Assembly (NCBI GenBank): GCA_949152475.1
Contig: OX424564.1
Location: forward strand, 5,642,001 to 5,706,000
Reading direction: 5' to 3'
Source: Terebella lapidaria
Lineage: Eukaryota > Annelida > Polychaeta > Terebellida > Terebellidae
Length of the DNA stretch: 64,000 nucleotides
Position numbers and translations under genes: made by a program. Numbering within the stretch: the stretch's first letter is position 1; each line of letters begins with the position of its first letter. Below the pieces are notes generated by a model. It ran no database searches. It saw nothing but the letters and a program-made list of their open reading frames with translations, and had not been told where the DNA came from. This document shows, one piece after another, positions 35,051 through 46,450 of this stretch.

Positions 35051-35429
35051 AAGTTTTAACCGTAAAATCATGGGTCGAAGCCAATACACATTGATAGGAA
35101 GTCCTCCTTTACTAGTGAAGGTTTATTGACTGGATTTCAATTATATCTGCACATGTTATACGCTAATGGATTTATAATACTCTGTCGAAGGACTGATCCA
35201 AACCATAAAACGCAAGTAAACGTGACCAGAAAGTTGTCTGCTTCTCAATTTGACACTGAGATGTAATGCCAATCTGCTTCAGAATAAAATTATAATCCTA
35301 AACAACAACAAACTGCAGCGAAACGCATCGTGTGCTGTGTCATAGACATAGACTAACCAGTGTCAATAAAATCGAATTGTCTCCACCACGTCTCCCACTA
35401 TTAGGAAGAAAGGATAGTGATTATAAGAG

Positions 35430-35810
35430 GTTCATACATGAGAGGGACCCGAGCTCCGACATCAGACACGAATTACGTGACTGATTGGGGGTAAAATCTA
35501 CCACTAAACTCGGTTGATCAATCCACCCGTCATAATCATCGATGACTTTCTTATCGATCTTCTTGCTCCAACAAGAAATTGTGGCGGCAATCATTCGAGC
35601 AACAGTTTGCTTAATGATTCCTTCTGTATTTACAGATAATAAACAATTTTGTTTGCATTGCCTCACCTATTGGAATGTAGTCAAATGTCTCAAAACTCCA
35701 CAATCGACCAATTGTATTCATCACGAACTTGAATACGTATTGAACTGTTGTATTGAATATACAAGTATCACTTGTATCTTGTATCACTATCACAAATACT
35801 TTGAGTAGTA
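35430..35810 (+). repeat. Segmental repeat copy matching 18.48-18.85 kb
   Basis: GGGACCCGAGCTCCGACATC, CATAATCATCGATGACTTTC and GCAACAGTTTGCTTAATGAT occur in the same order and spacing as diverged counterparts at 18510-18680. Confidence 0.65.
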
Positions 35811-35834
35811 CAAGTTGGTGATATGACCAGAACG

Positions 35835-36365
35835 CCTAACATGAAACATTTGCCCAAGGGTTGAGGAAGTGTACCGGAGAAAACTATATTATTAAATCAC
35901 AAAAATACCTATCAAAGTCCAAAATTAGGCGTTTTCGACTTAAAGGCCTTTCAAGTTCATTGAAGGTCGAATTCAAGGTCACAACTGAAACCGCAACATA
36001 TGATTTCTCCAAACAGCTCCCATTATGAAGAAAAAATAATGTTCAATGGCAAAATATTTTTCGCTGATTGGGAACCGATGTTTTTTTTACCGACCCATCG
36101 AAAAATGGAAATGGCCACACAAGCAAACTGGCGATTCAAGGGCAACAAAATTTATACACATCACAAAGGTACATATGAAAAAATCCTACACATGAAAACA
36201 AAATTACTGAGCAGATATCAACAATATGGCAGCTAAAGTCAAGAAATCGTTTTTTTCCAACAAAAATTTCTTTGTCAGAAAAAAGCTGTTTTGACGTCTC
36301 AAGGTCATTGAAGGTCAAACGCCATTATCAGACCATATGGTTATCAGACCATATGTTTGGTAACC
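35835..36365 (-). repeat. TTACCGG hairpin-ended repeat, short copy
   Basis: In reverse orientation the head (GGTTACCAAACATATGGTCT) lies at the right and the tail with CAACCCTTGGGCAAAT and CCGGTACACTTCC at the left. The body contains the family's paired GGTCAAA/AAGGTCA words. Confidence 0.55.
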
Positions 36366-36524
36366 TAAATATCCCGACCAAACGGTCATGATTGTGTCAA
36401 GAAAGACTGGCTTTATCGGAGAGAACGTTTGTCCTATGACACTCTTGGTACAGCTGTGAAGTCAGGTGGAATTGTTTGGAAGTACAAATAAACTTCCAAA
36501 AATTGATGTTTATTGGTTGCTTAG

Positions 36525-36790
36525 TTATCGCTAACACCAAGAACCTGGAGTCGATATCAACACTTTTCCATCAAACCAACTTTAAGTTATCGGAAACGGA
36601 AGCCATCAGATGTCATGAATTACTCTCTTCAGTAAGTAGACACAGAACACTGTCATGACTTGGGGGTACAATGCCAATGGATGACAATCAGTTGCCTCGT
36701 GCTACTTGTCCGTTTACTGTTCTGGTTCTCGACTACAGTATGATCAATTGACCGGATTTGTTTCGATCAAAATGACAAAAATCGATCACG
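36525..36790 (+). repeat. Dispersed block R1, copy near 36.55 kb
   Basis: ATCGCTAACACCAAGAACCT followed by ATCGGAAACGGAAGCCATCA and TGAATTACTCTCTTCAG, as in the 31.57-kb copy. Confidence 0.65.
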
Positions 36791-36988
36791 CTCCCACTTG
36801 CTTGCTAGTTGCTACACACAATTAACCCGAATGCAATGTTTCACATCAATCAAAATGAAATGTTTTTTGACATTTTCAAGAACCAACTGTCAAAATTTTA
36901 CCTCTTACTAAAACACTTTAAAGATTTAGTGAAACGGTTGGAATGTGAATGAATTGGAAAATTCATAGGGGCGTGGATACCTGAGCCC

Positions 36989-37015
36989 TACCCCCCCTCC
37001 CCCCCCCCCCCCCCC
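36989..37015. repeat. Poly(C) tract
   Basis: A run of C broken by one T, including 18 consecutive C; G-rich on the minus strand and able in principle to form a quadruplex. Confidence 0.9.
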
Positions 37016-37284
37016 TACGTGGATGAATCTGTTTATCGGTTGGAAATCATTTTGGTATTTATGTCTCATTCATTTTTATGCGATTTTGTGCAATACCATT
37101 TCCTTGGCAATGATGGCATGTCGCCCGCTCCTGGTGTGGATGCTTCAATGATAACATGTCACAACCAGTTCTGGAACGCGTGATTTCACCAAATTTTACA
37201 CACAAAACATTATTATGGTAAACGTGGGACAATAGTCTGTTTCTTTCGAGTAAAGAAAAACAATGACATCTACCCATGAAGGCA

Positions 37285-37530
37285 TAATGGTCTAAGCACT
37301 CGACTTCGATTCAGTCAAGTGCTCATATTCAAATCCAATCTGTCAATCCCACCCACGTGGTACACTCAATCAGTCACATCATCATCCGCACTGAATGACA
37401 TGGGAGTCACTTCAACTTAAAATCGATGGGGGGCAGTTTCACAGATCGATCTTCCAGAGTTCCAAAAATCAATCACAGAGATCCACTGAGTGAGAGACAT
37501 GGAAATTCAATCCACAATAAACGACAATAA
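37285..37530 (+). repeat. tRNA-like-headed repeat, best-preserved head
   Basis: The head reads GCATAATGGTCTAAGCACTC followed by a 12-base stem-like stretch and ATTCAAATCC. It resembles the A and B boxes of a tRNA gene with a CACTCGACTTC anticodon arm. The body ends with GAGTGAGAGACATGG as in the 4.64 and 8.28 kb copies. It cannot fold as a full tRNA, so a SINE-like element is more likely than a tRNA gene. Confidence 0.5.
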
Positions 37531-37959
37531 AAGATACGTACGAGGTATATGATAAGTGCCCAAAATGGATTATGAGTATCGCGTTATAGTATAAGGATCG
37601 TACGTCAATTTATTTCACATTAATAATTATTTTAGGAGTTTCATTGCATGATAGCACTAGCGTTTACTGAACTGGAGTTTCGTTTTGAATATTCTTGACG
37701 AGGTAAAATTTTCAGTAATATTCATAATAGTTTTCACAATTCAAATTTTGTGTTGTGAATGCAGTTATTGCTTGACAAGTGGCGACCTCATGTGGTATAC
37801 TATCTGGATAATATACAATCAGGGACACGTCAGTAATGTTCACAAATCAAAGTTTCTCACAAGTTTTCTGACTAGTTTTCTGCTCTCGTAAGGGAAACAG
37901 GCACAAATGCAATGATCCAGATGGATTCACACAATAAGAGACACACACAGTGAAGAGAT

Positions 37960-38260
37960 CAGAGACACGTACGTGGCATCAAGCACCAGTCATGTGCATA
38001 AGAATTTTATTCCATGCCCTGGGAACTGGCATATTTCTTACAATGTGAACACAACGCCAGCTACTCTATCCAAAATATGACACTTAGAAGAAAAAATGGA
38101 CTTTTGATTGGACAATGATTGTTCTTCGACAACTTTATACAAGATCTGAAGAAGATTTATTATATACTTGATCAAACATATCTCGAGCCTGCGCTTTCTA
38201 TGTGAAGCAATATAACGGAATCAATCAACACATGAAATCACTAGCCACTCTGTAAAAGGA
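37960..38260 (+). repeat. Dispersed block related to 39.95-40.24 kb
   Basis: Shares GCAACTTTATATAAGATCTGAAGA-like words and AGGCAATATAAC with the block at 40060-40225; similarity is partial and old. Confidence 0.5.
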
Positions 38261-38369
38261 ACTGACAATGATAGGCTCTGTGTGGTTATGTTCATGGAAT
38301 ACATTTCCATATTGTCCACGCTAGCAGCATCCGCTGTGTTCTATTGGTTAAGTCATGGTTGATGGTGGT

Positions 38370-38516
38370 ATGTAAGTTTGACCACCAATATAATCCGATT
38401 CAAAAAATGCCAAAAAGAAACCTGAAATTCATCGTTTTTTGGAGTAAAATAAACCCCAACCAAATAGTAACAGTCGGAGCCACACTGGCGTCATCAGGTG
38501 AATACAGTGTAAGAAT
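38370..38516 (+). repeat. Dispersed block R3, diverged copy
   Basis: GACCACCAATATAATCCGAT through CACACTGGCGTCATCAGG parallels the 44.5-kb copy and is cut off by the MITE that follows. Confidence 0.5.
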
Positions 38517-38759
38517 CAGGGGCCCGTTTCACTAAGATGATAAAGAGCTCGTTAGCAGCCAAATTCTCGTTAAATTGAAGAATCCTCGTTAATAACGAGG
38601 GTTTATCAATCACTAAGATTTCCATCGTTAGAAATGCTCGTTGTATCCATCGTTAACAATATGTTGTCATAGTTATTTTTGTGTTTTTATTTCTATCATT
38701 AAAAACTTCAACGAGGACTTTATATAACAAGCTCGCTATCTTAGTGAAACGGGCCCCTG
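38517..38759. mobile_element. 243-bp MITE with CAGGGGCCCGTTTCACTAAG ends
   Basis: Near-perfect inverted ends of about 25 bp or more (CAGGGGCCCGTTTCAC and GTGAAACGGGCCCCTG). CTCGTTA/TAACGAG words recur inside. No clear target duplication was found, so the superfamily is open; the end sequence is of hAT or P-like style. Confidence 0.8.
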
Positions 38760-39929
38760 GTGTTGTAACTGCATAACCAACAACCTTCTTTTGATGGTTA
38801 TGCAGTTTATGCAGAAACAATTAGGGGATTCGAAAAAACAACAATATTTAATAGGTGTACGGTGAGTGTGTACCAGCTTATGCCAATTTTTGTTCATCAC
38901 TATGAGATAATCGAAGCAAGTATCGCACCTTGATCTGTCAATACTACTCACCCACTGAATGTATACCATATTTAATCCGTCTGGTACATTTTTAATCTTC
39001 ATTGAATTTAGGAGAAATAGTAAGCAGCGGTACATGGGCCAGATAATCTTTAGTAGCGACCAGGTTAACAATTGAAAAATGAGTTGACACAGTGCAAATT
39101 TAATACACACTCAGAGCATAACCTTTCGGGGTCTTTTGTTATCCAAAGGACCCCCCTGCAGAAATATGAGAAAAATTTCAATATTTATATGTATATACTA
39201 TATCGCTTGATCACTGGTAATAGTCCTCGAAGAAACAAAATACGACAACTATCTGATTCAAAGATAATGGGATGTAATTACCGCCAATTAGTATATTCCA
39301 GGTGCATGGTAATCAACACTTGTACATCCAGTTAGGTCATGCATCGTAGCATGGTCCATATAACGATTAGTCGAAAGGGAAATGGCTGCTGTTAGTTCAA
39401 TAACACATAGCCCACACCATCAAAACTGAATTTCATTGTATTCAGGTAAATTTCATTATATTCAGGTAGAAAATATTGGTAAAAAATGCCACTTAGTTGT
39501 GCATTATTTTGTCTTTGGTGTCGGGGAAGCTTGTCTATAGTTATACTAAATTAGACAATAGCAAACTCTAGGAAGGTAATTATCAAGCTATCTCAATCAA
39601 TACAACCAGATTTTGATGACGAAAGTACCTAATAGATTTGATAATTGGGGTAACTACCCGAATCCGATGTCTAAAGCACCGTTTTCTATTTGAGCATTGT
39701 GGAAATTTCAGTGACCGTTATAAGTACATTACATTTTCCAAATAATGTAATTATTTAATTACATTAATTAGGGTCTTGTTGGAACATATCATGGGGAATA
39801 TCATATGATCATGCTATGCGATATATGCATCCAATGTACAGGGACATCCAAACCATGGAATATCGCTACGCAATTGCCTTTCTAGTTTGCTGGTCCACTC
39901 ACAGAACGCACATGTAAGTGTTCATTGTG

Positions 39930-40240
39930 TATTTTCCGCTTCGTTCTGAATGAAAGCAAGTATTCCTCCGCCAAGGGAATGTAATAGTTCTTATAATGTG
40001 CAGAAATATGGGCGACGTCAACGATGCTGCCCACAATAGGAAACCTGGAAAAGAATTGCAGATGATTGATTGGAAATCGATTGTACTTCGGCAACTTTAT
40101 ATAAGATCTGAAGAGGATTTATCGGATCCTTGACCAAACATCTCTCGTGCCCTGAAAACCTTTTTCTGTTCTTCTCACCAAGTCATATCTTGTGCTGCCC
40201 GCGTGAGGCAATATAACTGGGGAATCAATCCACATAGAAA
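39930..40240. repeat. Dispersed block, related to 38.05 and 55.7 kb
   Basis: GATGATTGATTGGAAATCG with AGGAAACCTGGAAAAGAATT (minus strand NHLQFFSRFPIV) corresponds to 55700-55790 (plus strand NHRKLFSMFPFV). Whether the shared reading frame reflects an old protein or simply shared DNA cannot be decided. Confidence 0.4.
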
Positions 40241-40345
40241 CCTTCACCCCAGAAGGATCACACGAAATGAACAGGATATTGAGAAATATATTCAGAAAAA
40301 ATCCCGATATAGCCATCGTTGTAGCATTGAAGTATGCTCATTTTT

Positions 40346-41773
40346 AGCTTACCGGCCCTTTGGGCCGATAAGCTATTATCGTGGTTTTTCGTCCGTCGTC
40401 CGTCCGTCGTCTGTCGTCCGTCCGGGTCTGTAACTTTTTTTTGGCATGATGAATTTCCCCATAAATTTGTCAGAGCATACCTTAGGCCAATATCTAAAAA
40501 CGTTTTTTAAATTTTTTTGATTGAATCGTTTTTGCCGATTTGGCGGCCATTTTTGACGAAAAATTGCCAATTTTGGACTTTGGTGGCCATTTCGCAAAAA
40601 CTGTCGGATCAGTTTTGAGATTTTTGTTTCAAAACATTCCTTTCATGTACCTCTATGACATGTTTCGTTGCCCTTGAATCGCCGGTCTGCGTGTGGCGGC
40701 CATTTTGATTTTTTGACGGTTCGGCGAAAATATTTTTGTTTGTTCCAAATCAAGTCACTATTCGTTTTGAGCCATTTCCAGCAAAAAAAAAAATTTTTTT
40801 TTTGACCATTGAAAATTTTTTGGGACTTAAAAAATTTCACCCAATTTTTCCTTCATAATGGGAGCTATGCAGAGTAATCTCATAGAACACTTCAAGATAG
40901 AGCCTAAGTATTGGCACATTCAAATGGGAAATCATATATTGCGGTTTGAGTGGTGACCTTGAATTTTACCTTCAATGATCTTGAAAGGTCAAAACGACCT
41001 TTTTTGTCGAAAAAACAATGAATTTTGCCTTTGGTGGTCATTTTCTCGAAAACTATTCAGACAGTTTTCCTCAAAATCATGTATAAGATTCTCCTTATGT
41101 ACCTTCGTGATGTTTATAAATTTTGTTGCGTTTGAAATGACGGTCTGCGTGGGGCGGCCATTTTGATTTTTTGACGAGTCGGCAAAAAAATTTTTTTTGT
41201 CCCAAATCGAATCACTATTCGTTTTCGGTCATTGAAAATTGTTTTGGACTTTGAAAATTTCACCCAAGTTTTCCTTCATAATGGGAGCTATGCAGAGTAA
41301 TCTCATAGAACACTTCAAGATAGAGACTAAGTATTGGCACATTCAAATGGGAAGTAATATATTGCGGTTTGAGTGGTGACCTTAAATTTGACCTTCAATG
41401 ACCTTGAAAGGTCAAAACGACCTTTTTTGTTGAAAAAACTATGAATCTTGCCTTTGGTGGTCATTTTCTCGAAATTCATTTAGACAGTTTTCCTCAAAAT
41501 CATGTATAAGATGATCCTTACGTACCTTTGTGATGTATATAAGTTTTGTTGCCTTTGAATCGACTGTCTGTGAAAATTTGTCATTAACAAAAAAAATCTT
41601 TCAAGATGTAATTTGATTTCGTAATAAAGTCCATACAGAAAATGTGTTTCTATCAACATTTACGACATGTATTAACATATAGATTTTAACATCAGTGTAA
41701 CAATTTATATGTATTCAGTATTCCACGCAATTCACATGATTGCCGGTAAGCTACAGCACCCTTGGTGCTGTGT
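40346..41773 (+). repeat. TTACCGG hairpin-ended repeat, full-length member
   Basis: The left end is a palindrome (CTTACCGGCCCTTTGGGCCG) followed by GTCCGTC-rich sequence. The right end is GCCGGTAAGCT followed by the stem-loop ACAGCACCCTTGGTGCTGT and a T run. The core holds two copies of a roughly 430-bp unit with CATAATGGGAGCTATGCAGA (40855 and 41278) and AAGGTCAAAACGACCTTTTT. No coding capacity was seen. Related copies occur at 35.84-36.37 and 44.69-45.89 kb and as heads at 0.1-0.4 kb. Confidence 0.75.
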
Positions 41774-43934
41774 TTTTTTCTTACAGGAATTTGTTCTGCC
41801 ATAAAGGGCACGAAAGTGGATGAAAGTGATATATATGCACACAATATTGGAAACTGTTTATACTATAATAGATTTTCTTTATTAATTACTAGATTACATG
41901 TTTCAAGACTATTAATCCTTCGTAACATTGCCTTTGAAATCGACCCAGTGTACAGTGTTTTACCCATCCACACCATGACATTGTGACAGCCTTTCCTTTT
42001 TGCACTGCGAAGAACACTCTGCTGTAGAAGCTCGAATGGATACCGACAAACAGACAAATTCATATTCCAAGACAGAATTCAAGGATGAAAAGCACAAAAT
42101 CATTGTAACTGGTAAAATCCGAGTGATACAAGAAGTAACATATTCAAAGCCTGTGAATATAACACACACCAGCCTGCTGAGTGTAAGATCAGGTGCTCGG
42201 AAAAGTGAGCATCTCGGTCCCGCGCTTATCATGTTGTGTAGGTTGTGTAAAATACGGAAAACAATCTTGTTCCAACCAGCAAAATATTCGCCTTCTCCTA
42301 TGGGTAATAGTTTGAAGCGTTCGCAATACTATTGACTGTAATAGTTCAGTTTATTTACATCATTACAAGAATATTGTTGTATTGGTTGTAAAAGGTCCAC
42401 AGATGCTGTAGTAAGCCACATCGTATATAAGCAAGTTCGATATCTTATTTTGGAAATTTATGAAGTCACACCGAAAACTGTACTTGATTTTGAGTCTATA
42501 TCAATTTTGAAATACCATTCGCATGGGACACTCAATTCACACCATGTACAGGAGAACAATTTCAACTTGAAATTGATCGTTCGATGGGGCATTCCTCCGA
42601 AACAATTGATCTACTGTATGATAGACATCGAAATGCAATCCATGATACATTATAGAAGTGTTATGGGGTAAACGCGCCTTGAGTGCAATAAGAAGTGTTC
42701 TTTTTGAGAATGGCTATAGTGTTAACTTTAGTGTTACACAAAACAATTTTTGACATTTTATCGATGCCGTTCCTGGACGCAACGTGTATGTGAATGCACA
42801 GCTTCCGGCAAATACAAGTAGGTATGCAGATGGCATAAAAGTGGTAGTTTTCGACTCCATTTCCATGTTGGAAACTGTTTTCTGATTGTTACATTCACGT
42901 AGTCATAACTTGGTTACATTCATGTGTATCTCCTCAGGTGGCATCATGGCATCAATTTAGTTTCACGGGCTCAGGAAACGAGCAATTGGTCTTGACTAAC
43001 CCCATTATATCATTAATTTTCAATATTTAATATTATCATATTATCATACTAACAGTTCAACCTTGTACCGCATCTTGTAAAAGTGCCAAACGTTTACTCT
43101 TGTTGTGACGTGTAGATTGATTGGTGTATTGGAATTCATTCTGGTAGAAAAATTTCAATCTCCTTGAAAAGTCCATGTGCCAAATTCTCTATATAGAGAC
43201 ATCAATAACGTGCATAGACTGCCCACACGTACTTGACCAACGCCGACGTTTGTTGAGTTCTTTGCAAACGTCGATTGAGTGACCACCTCAGTAATCCATG
43301 GACAAGGTTAGTAACCATAGCATGCTGGATCAAAGTCTGATGGCTCTCCGATGTCGGGAATGTTCATCTCTCAAAACGTCACGAGTGTATTGCGATAGAC
43401 CACTTGGCAAGGGATCACTCAAACTGATTTTACAAAAACATAGCACGTATGAATTGCCACTGTCTAGTTGGTGTGAATAAAATTATCACCGAATTCCCTG
43501 ACAGTTTCGATATGGAATCCATCGAGGATATTCAAAAGAAAAAAAATAAAAACGTATTACATGAAGGATGACATACTCTGTGGCCAGATATGTATTATCT
43601 GAAGTACACGTGAAGTCGATTTGTGTTGTTTTGATCAAAGAACTTTTAGTTTAAAGAGTATATGTGACGTCATTGAATGAAACTAGTCAATGCATGTACA
43701 CGAACAAGTGTTTTTTTACAGTTACTTTCACATCTATAAACATGGAAACAATACCGAAGTATAGAGTATCTATCATATCATATTATATATCATATTATCT
43801 ATGATAGATAATTTTACACAGTCATCTATGAATCCGTACATTGGGAATGTCCACCAAATTAGTAATCTAAGAATGAAAAATCGAACCAATATGCATCCCG
43901 TGTGATCGTAATGAAATAGGACTAACTTGAGAGA
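41774..43934. other. Gene-free stretch
   Basis: AT-rich, with a short open frame at 42000-42335 that I do not recognise and that lacks any domain. A very faint R2-like passage may lie at 43220-43330. Nothing else was seen. Confidence 0.45.
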
Positions 43935-43939
43935 GTTGT

Positions 43940-44200
43940 TGCACAAACAAATGTTTTATCATGTAGGAGGAGATATATACTGAATGGTAAGCAATTAACG
44001 AGCACATTGGATATATTGATCACCCGGGTTGTGTGCGGTGTCGTAATTCTGTCAGTCACTTCACTCTGTGGTGTGAGAAACTGTCCATCAGGATAACATC
44101 GATCACATGACAAGTCAATATCTGATAGGTTTGATCTATGGATGATCCTGTTACGTGTTTGATCTATTGTGCAAATGAAAGATGCATCGGTTGATTGTTA
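43940..44200 (-). repeat. Inverted repeat R4, arm facing 49.9-50.15 kb
   Basis: Almost identical to the reverse complement of 49890-50160, including GGTTGTGTGCGGTGTCGTAA and CTGTCCATCAGGATAACATC. It lacks about 38 bp present in the other arm. A more diverged copy lies at 54190-54430. Confidence 0.88.
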
Positions 44201-44477
44201 TTACGATTATGACCTGGAAGCATAAACATAATTTTAAGGCTGCAAATCCGTCATAATGAATCCAACAGATTTAGGACCAAAGTATACTCGTGGATTTGTT
44301 GCAGATGTTATGTCGTCAGTCATTGCGAGTCCTTCGCCCTTTTAAAATGCAAAATTCTTTGAAAAACAAAAACACGGTATTTGGAGCACAGTGCTAAACT
44401 ATGTATGTCTATTTCAAAGTCGAGTGCATACCGAATTGATTTTGGATCAAGCAAAATAGACATATATCGAATGTAAG

Positions 44478-44690
44478 TATCAATCTATTAACACCAATAC
44501 ATCCAGATTTTGATGATGATAATAACAAACGTAAAATACAACATTTTGCAATAGAAACAAAGCCCGACCAAATAGTTTATCAAAGACACACTGGCGTCAT
44601 CAGGGGCAGACCGTGTGCTAATGTAGTTGTTTCTACTGTACACCTGATGGAATTAGTATGCAACTGCCCAGCAACCTATAAAAATTAGCC
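44478..44690 (+). repeat. Dispersed block R3, copy near 44.5 kb
   Basis: GTATCAATCTATTAACACCA, CCAGATTTTGATGATGATAA, CACTGGCGTCATCAGGGGCA and GTAGTTGTTTCTACTGTACA appear in order as in the 9.25-kb copy, with an additional middle part. Confidence 0.7.
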
Positions 44691-45885
44691 CAAGGGCTAA
44701 GACAGGTTACCGGACAAAATATGTTTTATATTCCTGGGACCTTGAATATAAGGTCACTGGTCAAATGCAACATCATGAGAATATCCAGTAAACATGTATA
44801 TCATTTCCGGTATGTCCATTGTTTGCTAAGCTGTAAATTCAATAACAAGTAAAACAAGCCATACAGTCAATAGAGGAGCAAGATATGAGCCAGTTTGTCC
44901 TTGGACCTTGAAAATGCCGTCAAAGGTCAAATTCAAGGTCATCGGAATATTCAGTATATATCATTTCCTATATGTCCACAATTGATTCCTAAGCTGTAGA
45001 GTCGATAATAACTGAGATATTAGCCATTTTGTCCTATGACCTTGAAAATGAGGTCAAAGGTCAAATTCAAGGTCATGACAATAATCTGCATATATCATTT
45101 CCTATATGTTCATAACTGATTCCTAAGCTGTAAAGTCGATAACAAGCGAGATATTAGCCATTTTGTCCTATGACTTTGAAAATGCCGTCAAAGGTCAAAT
45201 TCAAGGTCATCAGAATATTCAGCATATATCGTTTCCTATATGTCCACAATTGATTCCTAAGCTGTAGAGTCGATAATAAGCGAGATATAAGACATTTTGT
45301 GCTCTGACCTTGAAATTGAGGTCAGAGGTCAAATTCAAGGTCACGAGAATATTCAGCATATATCATTTCCTATATGTTCACAATTGATTCCTAGTCTCTA
45401 ATCTCAATATTAAGTGAGATATTAGGCATAATGTGTCCCATTATAAAGCATAGTAGAATTTATAATGGGAAAGTCCCATTTGGGCCTAGTTTGGGCCAAA
45501 ATGGTCCACTCCGAGCGATTCAAGCGCAACGAAATTTATAGACATCATAGGAGTACATATGAGGAGTGTTATGTATCAAAAAGAAAAAAAGTTACTGAAC
45601 AGATTTTGAGAAAATGGCCACCAAAGTCCAAAATCAAGCATTTTTCGTCGAAAACGGCCGCCATTTTGAAAAAAATGCGAAAATCAAAAAACTAAAAAAT
45701 ACCCCCTTCTTGAATTATTTTTAAGTATTTTTGTGCAAAACTTCAGAAGAATTCGCTCATAAACAAAAAAGATAAAAATGTGGACGACGACGACGACGAC
45801 GACGACGACGTCGTCGTCGACGACGACGACGGACGACGGACGCAACGCCATGCCAATAGGTTATCGGACCATAGGTCCGGTAACA
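44685..45885 (-). repeat. TTACCGG hairpin-ended repeat with expanded 135-bp core
   Basis: In reverse orientation: head palindrome at 45870-45885 (GTTATCGGACC) next to a (GAC)n tract, and a tail hairpin TTAGCCCAAGGGCTAA at the left. The core has about four tandem units of roughly 135 bp carrying AAGGTCAAATTCAAGGTCA, CATTTCCTATATGT and TTGATTCCTAAGCTGTA. The 45.5-kb part matches the 36.1-kb member. Confidence 0.75.
45780..45842. repeat. (GAC)n / (GTC)n trinucleotide tract
   Basis: About nine GAC units, then GTC units, then GAC units again, so part of the tract is self-complementary. It corresponds to the GTCCGTC-rich zone of the family head. Confidence 0.85.
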
Positions 45886-46026
45886 CAAAAACTATAAATC
45901 CGATACAAACCCCATGGAATAGATATATACACGTTCAATATTACCTTATCAAACGCCAAAAGGCTACTAAGTTGATGACATCTCCCAAGCGATAGAAAGC
46001 CATGAACCTCTTACCTGTTATATTAA

Positions 46027-46446
46027 CGTAGTATGCTACAAACAGGGAGGTAAAGAAAAGTCAAAATTCAAAAGTCATATCTTGAATATTATCTCTTCAA
46101 AATGACCTATTTTATAGAGTAACTGCTCAGCATTCTAATACTGAAAAGAAAATAGGGGGTCACCGTGCTGGTTTCTTCTACATATTCGATCAAAATCACA
46201 AACATTTACCTAAAATGACATAAATTATGGTATTTTTACACATTTTTTGTCCATATTCACATCTTGCATAGTGTTTTCCATGCGAACGGATACGGTGATC
46301 CCCTATTTTCTTTTCAGTTTTAGGATGCTGATCAGTTACTCTATAAAATATGTTATTTTGAAGATGTAGATTTTGTTGATACAGTTATTTATTTTGAAAA
46401 AAAAAACTCTTTGACCCCCTCCCCTCACTGTTTGGAGCGGACTACC
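46027..46446. mobile_element. 420-bp inverted-repeat MITE flanked by TTAA
   Basis: TTAA lies at 46023-46026 and 46447-46450, the target duplication of piggyBac-like elements. Inside, two arms of about 150 bp are inverted copies, clearest at 46085-46170 versus 46285-46375 (ACTGAAAAGAAAATAGGGG). The extreme ends (CGTAGTATGC and the inverse of GCGGACTACC) match less well. No coding capacity. Confidence 0.7.
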
Positions 46447-46450
46447 TTAA

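Noticed and set aside
37285-37345. A functional tRNA gene
   Set aside because: The acceptor and T arms do not pair, and the same head occurs on dispersed repeats.
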